From: Brachyspira aalborgi
GTDB taxonomy: Bacteria; Spirochaetota; Brachyspiria; Brachyspirales; Brachyspiraceae
Direction: 5' to 3'
Length of the DNA stretch: 64,000 nt
Assembly: GCF_008016455.1 (NCBI RefSeq)
Contig: NZ_SAXU01000001.1
Span: forward strand, 1,178,001 to 1,242,000
Shown here: positions 60,957 to 64,000 of the stretch, piece after piece
How the letters are laid out: each line of letters opens with the position of its first letter
Position numbering within the stretch: the stretch's first letter is position 1
Translations under genes and position numbers: made by a program
Notes under the pieces: generated by a model
Database searches by the model: none
Told to the model about the DNA's origin: nothing
What the model saw: the letters and a program-made list of their open reading frames with translations, nothing else

Positions 60957-61802
60957 ATGGAAGAATTTGAATATTTAGAAAAAACTAAAAATGAAATTAT
61001 TACCATTGATAGTTTAAATAAAAAAAATGACTGCTTTATTCGTTATCTTTTTTCAGACGAAGGAAATGAAAATATTGTTTTAGACTTCATTAACGGAGTA
61101 ATGATTGATTTAAATTTTCAAACTTTCAATAATGTTGTAATTCTTAACCCGTTTAATCTTACAAAATATTTAGACGGCAAAAAATCAATCGTCGATGTGA
61201 AATGCATTACCGAAGACAATCAAACCGTTATAATTGAAATTCAATTGCAAGGAAATCAATATTTTATTCGTAGAAGTCTTTATTATTGGGCGAATAGCTA
61301 TAGTTCACTTTTAAACAAATCCGAAAATTATACAAAACTTTCGCCCGTGATTAGCATTAATGTTTTAGATTTTGTTTTATTCAATGATATAGACGATTTG
61401 CATTCTTGCTATTTATTGAAAGAAATTAAACATAACAAAATATTAACCGACCATTGCATGTTGCATTATATTGAGCTTCCGAAATTTAATTTAAATAATG
61501 ACAAAGAAAAATTATCAAGTTGGATAAAATTTTTCAAGGGGGAGAATATGTCAAACTTAATAAAAGAAAATAATATTTTTGAAGAAGTTGAGAAGAGATG
61601 TCAAAGTTTTATCGATAGCGACCCATTAATAAACGCTTATAGAAAAAAAGAATGGAATGAATATTTTTACAAAGAAGAGTTATCAGAAGCTATAAAAGAA
61701 AGAGAATTTTCAATGGCAAAATCAATGAAAAAAGAAAATATAGACATAGAATTAATAAAAAAAATAACGGGCTTAACCATAGACGAAATAAATAAACTTT
61801 AA
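60957..61802 (+). CDS. Rpn family PD-(D/E)XK nuclease
   Basis: The 281-residue protein fits the Rpn/TIGR01784 family of transposase-related nucleases: FIRYLFSDEGNENIVLDFIN at the start, the catalytic core IVDVKCITEDNQTVIIEIQLQ (Asp and Glu-x-Gln; written in two parts as IVDVKCITED and TVIIEIQLQ), and FIRRSLYYWANSYSSLL. The C-terminal region (about 195-281) includes REFSMAKSMKKENIDIELIKKITGLTIDEI, a variable tail of helical repeats common in these proteins. They are multi-copy in many genomes and implicated in recombination or phage defence. An 85-bp dispersed repeat follows. Confidence 0.85.
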   Translation: MEEFEYLEKTKNEIITIDSLNKKNDCFIRYLFSDEGNENIVLDFINGVMIDLNFQTFNNVVILNPFNLTKYLDGKKSIVDVKCITEDNQTVIIEIQLQGNQYFIRRSLYYWANSYSSLLNKSENYTKLSPVISINVLDFVLFNDIDDLHSCYLLKEIKHNKILTDHCMLHYIELPKFNLNNDKEKLSSWIKFFKGENMSNLIKENNIFEEVEKRCQSFIDSDPLINAYRKKEWNEYFYKEELSEAIKEREFSMAKSMKKENIDIELIKKITGLTIDEINKL

Positions 61803-61970
61803 TATCGCTTTTAAAACTTTATATTAATTCATTTAATTATAATTTTTCTCTTATTGAAAGTTGTCTTCTGAGATTTTGCAACTTTTTAAACTTTATATAA
61901 TTCATTTATTATAATCGTAAAAAATAATTTTTAAAAAATATTCAATTAAAATAAAACCTGCAAAAAAATA

Positions 61971-62055
61971 AAAGCGCCCTCCGTCCGCAACAAACGAAAG
62001 ACGCCAAAATTATAGGAAATACAAAGGATTTGAGAATAATCCTCTGTATAAGAAA
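61971..62055 (+). repeat. 85-bp dispersed intergenic repeat, copy B
   Basis: Near-identical to 3360-3444. One substitution (ACAAAGG for ACAGAGG) breaks one pair of the terminal hairpin. The rest of the gap 61803-62185 holds only A/T-rich hairpins such as TTTTTGGTATCAAAAA near 62133. Confidence 0.8.
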
Positions 62056-62185
62056 GATGCAATTTAAATTTTTACTTTATTATTAAGTAAATCAAAATTC
62101 TTATTCTTTTTTGATAACAAAAATTATTTATTCTTTTTGGTATCAAAAAAATAAAAGAATTTCTTTCTAAAAAGAAAAACTTATA

Positions 62186-62219
62186 AATAAGGAACTCGCC
62201 AATCGACAAGTCCCTTATT
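62186..62219 (-). terminator. Rho-independent terminator of the vsp-like gene
   Basis: On the minus strand AATAAGGGACTTG pairs with CGAGTTCCTTATT (G-T pairs allowed), followed by TATAAGTTTTTC. Confidence 0.75.
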
Positions 62220-62244
62220 ATAAATTTATTTACTTTCTAATTAA

Positions 62245-63423
62245 TTAAAGCGCTGGCAAATACCAAGTTATACCCGTAGAGGCTGCAAATTTCACTGGCG
62301 GTTGTTTTGTTGCATCTCCGCCGCTTACATCTGCCTCAAAATACCATTCAAGGTTTTTCAAAGGCGTAATGTAGATTTCCGCATAAGCGCCCCAATATAA
62401 ACTGTAAAGTTCTTTAACTTTGTTGTCTGTTGCGCTTCCTGGTTGAGTAATTTTCAAACCTAATGAAGGCTCAACATATAATGAAACTATATCGCTGTTT
62501 GCAGTTAATCCCAAAACTGGAGCTAATGTCAAATCCCACGCGCCTTTTTTCGAACTAGGACCTCCAGCATAAGCAGAAGTTAAAGCGTCAACACCTCCAC
62601 CACTAGCAGCTGAATAAACACTATTCGCAACTTTTACAGAATCATCAAGAGCGCCAAGCGCCGTAACGCTTGTTTTACTATGTTGTTTTCCTAAAGCGCC
62701 ATTATAAGCCAATTTAATATAAGGTTGTAAAGCCACTTCTTCAACCATAGAACCGAAATACAATCTAAAGTCAAATCCGAATGATTCCGCGAATGTTTCT
62801 TTAAATTTCTCTCCTCCTCCGCTAAATTGAAATCCATAGTTTCCGTATTTAATATACAATCTGATTTGAGGCAAGAAGTCTAAACCTGTATAATATCTAA
62901 ATTGAGCGTCTAAACTTACTGCCGTTATGCTTCCTTTTACTCCATCAATTTTGTCGGTAAGATTAACAACTTGAATAGGAATAGCCATTCTAAATGCATT
63001 GTCCAAAGCGTTTAAAACTAAAACAGGCGTATGAACTACGGCTTCTGTCTTTTTACCGTTATTTTTTGTCCATTTTTGTCCTATAGTTGCATTATAACCA
63101 ACTCCTACGCTTATTAAAGAAGAAGTATAAGCTAAACCCATAGAAATTGTCGGAGTAAAGTCATAATATAAACCTTGTCCTAAATCGCTAGCATTTGTAG
63201 ACAACATAGAACCCCAAGCTCCTCTACCATTATTAAAGAATCCGAAAGTTCCTTTAATAGTGTCGTTTCCGAGCGTGAAGCCTAATTGTTGCACTCTTGC
63301 TCTGAACTGATTACCGTGAGTAAGGAATTGAATCCAATCTCCCGAATTAACTCCATACATACCAAAAACTGACGCGCTTACTATAGAAAGCAAAGTTATT
63401 GTTGTTAGAAAAATCTTTTTCAT
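62245..63423 (-). CDS. Brachyspira-type variable surface protein (Vsp-like)
   Basis: The 392-residue outer-membrane protein has a signal peptide ending SVFG and a mature start MYGVNSGDWIQFLTHGNQFRARVQQLGF (in parts MYGVNSGDWIQFLTHG and NQFRARVQQLGF), which I recognise as the start of the 39-kDa Vsp family of Brachyspira hyodysenteriae. The rest is rich in amphipathic beta strands (ISMGLAYTSSLISVGVGYNA, RLYIKYGNYGFQFSGGG, WGAYAEIYITPLKNLEWYFE) and ends FAASTGITWYLPAL. The length fits. AGGAGAGAG precedes its ATG. It is monocistronic with a terminator. This gene is the best taxonomic marker in the window. Confidence 0.8.
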   Translation of the reverse strand: MKKIFLTTITLLSIVSASVFGMYGVNSGDWIQFLTHGNQFRARVQQLGFTLGNDTIKGTFGFFNNGRGAWGSMLSTNASDLGQGLYYDFTPTISMGLAYTSSLISVGVGYNATIGQKWTKNNGKKTEAVVHTPVLVLNALDNAFRMAIPIQVVNLTDKIDGVKGSITAVSLDAQFRYYTGLDFLPQIRLYIKYGNYGFQFSGGGEKFKETFAESFGFDFRLYFGSMVEEVALQPYIKLAYNGALGKQHSKTSVTALGALDDSVKVANSVYSAASGGGVDALTSAYAGGPSSKKGAWDLTLAPVLGLTANSDIVSLYVEPSLGLKITQPGSATDNKVKELYSLYWGAYAEIYITPLKNLEWYFEADVSGGDATKQPPVKFAASTGITWYLPAL

Positions 63424-63445
63424 TTTCTCTCTCCTTTTTAAAATT

Positions 63446-64000
63446 TTTTTTGATTTTTCGTATTAAATAAAAAATCCTTCCATTTATAACAATTTACAAA
63501 ATCATTGAGTTTTACAAAATTATTCATTACTTCAAAATTCAAAAAAGAATTCAAATAATTAAAAGAAAATTCTTTTGAATAATTCAAATAAAAATTATTA
63601 AAAGAAGAATTAAAATAAATTTTTTCAAATGAATAGTTCAAAGAAAAAACTTTTAATAAAGAATTCTTTAATAAATAATTTGTAATGATATAATCCGTAA
63701 AATCTACAACGATTATGTAAAAAGTCATAAATAAACGACTTATTATTTCAAAATTAAATAATGAATATAAATAAAATTTTATATTCTGTATTAAGGGAAT
63801 ATAATTCCCGTTGCTAAATAAAGTAAATTTTAAAAAATTGCCCAAGCCATAGTTATTGAGCTTTAAATTCCGATTGTTAATGTTTTTTTATTTCCTTTTT
63901 TTACAAAAAAAGGAATAGTTTTTTGGTTCTTTTTTGCTATCAAAAAAGAACAAATAATTTTGCGTGCTTTTGTAAAAAGAATAAATTATATTTAAAAATG
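63446..64000. other. AT-rich non-coding region upstream of vsp
   Basis: No credible gene is seen. 63776-63818 resembles the repeat at 3511-3553. 63520-63700 is built of short TTCAAA, GAATTC and AATTATT words in both orientations. Confidence 0.5.
63892..63951. repeat. Two adjacent A/T-rich hairpins
   Basis: TTCCTTTTTTT/AAAAAAAGGAA (63892-63915) and GTTCTTTTTTG-CTAT-CAAAAAAGAAC (63926-63951). The second type recurs in weaker form near 62133; both look like terminators. Confidence 0.6.

Noticed and set aside
63438-63845. 135-codon open frame upstream of vsp
   Set aside because: Composition is almost only Phe, Tyr, Leu, Asn, Ser and Lys from AT-rich palindromic words; no SD and no domain.

Overview
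The window is strongly AT-rich. Several genes point to the spirochaete genus Brachyspira: a surface protein of the Vsp type (62245-63423), the mix of glycine reductase and arginine deiminase genes, and outer-membrane and lipoprotein families with short Lys-rich signal peptides. No rRNA or tRNA gene was seen. There is no integrase, transposase set or prophage; the nearest thing to mobile DNA is one Rpn-type nuclease gene and several families of short dispersed intergenic repeats.

Layout. 1-3084: a leftward operon resembling the Sao system (substrate-binding lipoprotein, Cys-Cys-COOH lipoprotein, ArsP-like permease, thioredoxin-like protein). 3743-7967: lipoprotein, nicotinate phosphoribosyltransferase, AtpZ-like protein, a catalytically degenerate LytM protein and its likely amidase partner. 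8136-12069: potABCD polyamine importer behind a structured leader that can hide the potA ribosome-binding site. 12664-30396: housekeeping and envelope genes, ending with a beta-barrel protein gene preceded by four tandem promoters and a pentanucleotide repeat. 30595-41402: tilS, phoH, two lipoproteins, uvrC, rplU-prp-rpmA, selD, pyrG. 46747-57293: a leftward amino-acid fermentation locus (grdX; OTC, carbamate kinase, arginine:glycine amidinotransferase; symporter, arginine deiminase, transporter, grdE and selenoprotein grdB) containing two poly-G tracts. 57351-63423: mltG, slt, an Rpn nuclease and vsp.

The most interesting region is 41527-45249. A 959-residue protein with a HEPN RxxxxH motif near each end, the arrangement of Cas13b, is transcribed rightward. 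Back to back with it lies an array of eleven hairpin repeats of about 35 nt with 30-nt spacers (period about 65). The repeats have drifted in sequence but keep their stems. TTGACA-16-TATATT promoters on the minus strand, one at the end of the array and a duplicated one inside it, would transcribe the array away from the effector. One spacer (41949-41978) is identical over 30 nt to codons 4-14 of the beta-barrel protein gene at 29647, and the minus-strand RNA would be antisense to that mRNA. Several other spacers read on the plus strand like translation starts (GGAG or GAG, about 7 nt, ATG, Lys/Asn codons). No cas1 or cas2 is present. My reading is a static, vertically inherited guide array with a Cas13-like effector, used to control the bacterium's own surface-protein mRNAs rather than to fight phage. 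The second HEPN motif carries Lys in place of Arg, so binding or weak cleavage may matter more than strong nuclease activity.

Selenium links parts of the window: grdB has an in-frame UGA followed by a hairpin, selD is encoded nearby, and Sao systems commonly include selenoproteins. Variable expression is a second theme: poly-G tracts, the ACAGT repeat, tandem promoters and the guide array all bear on envelope or nutrient genes.
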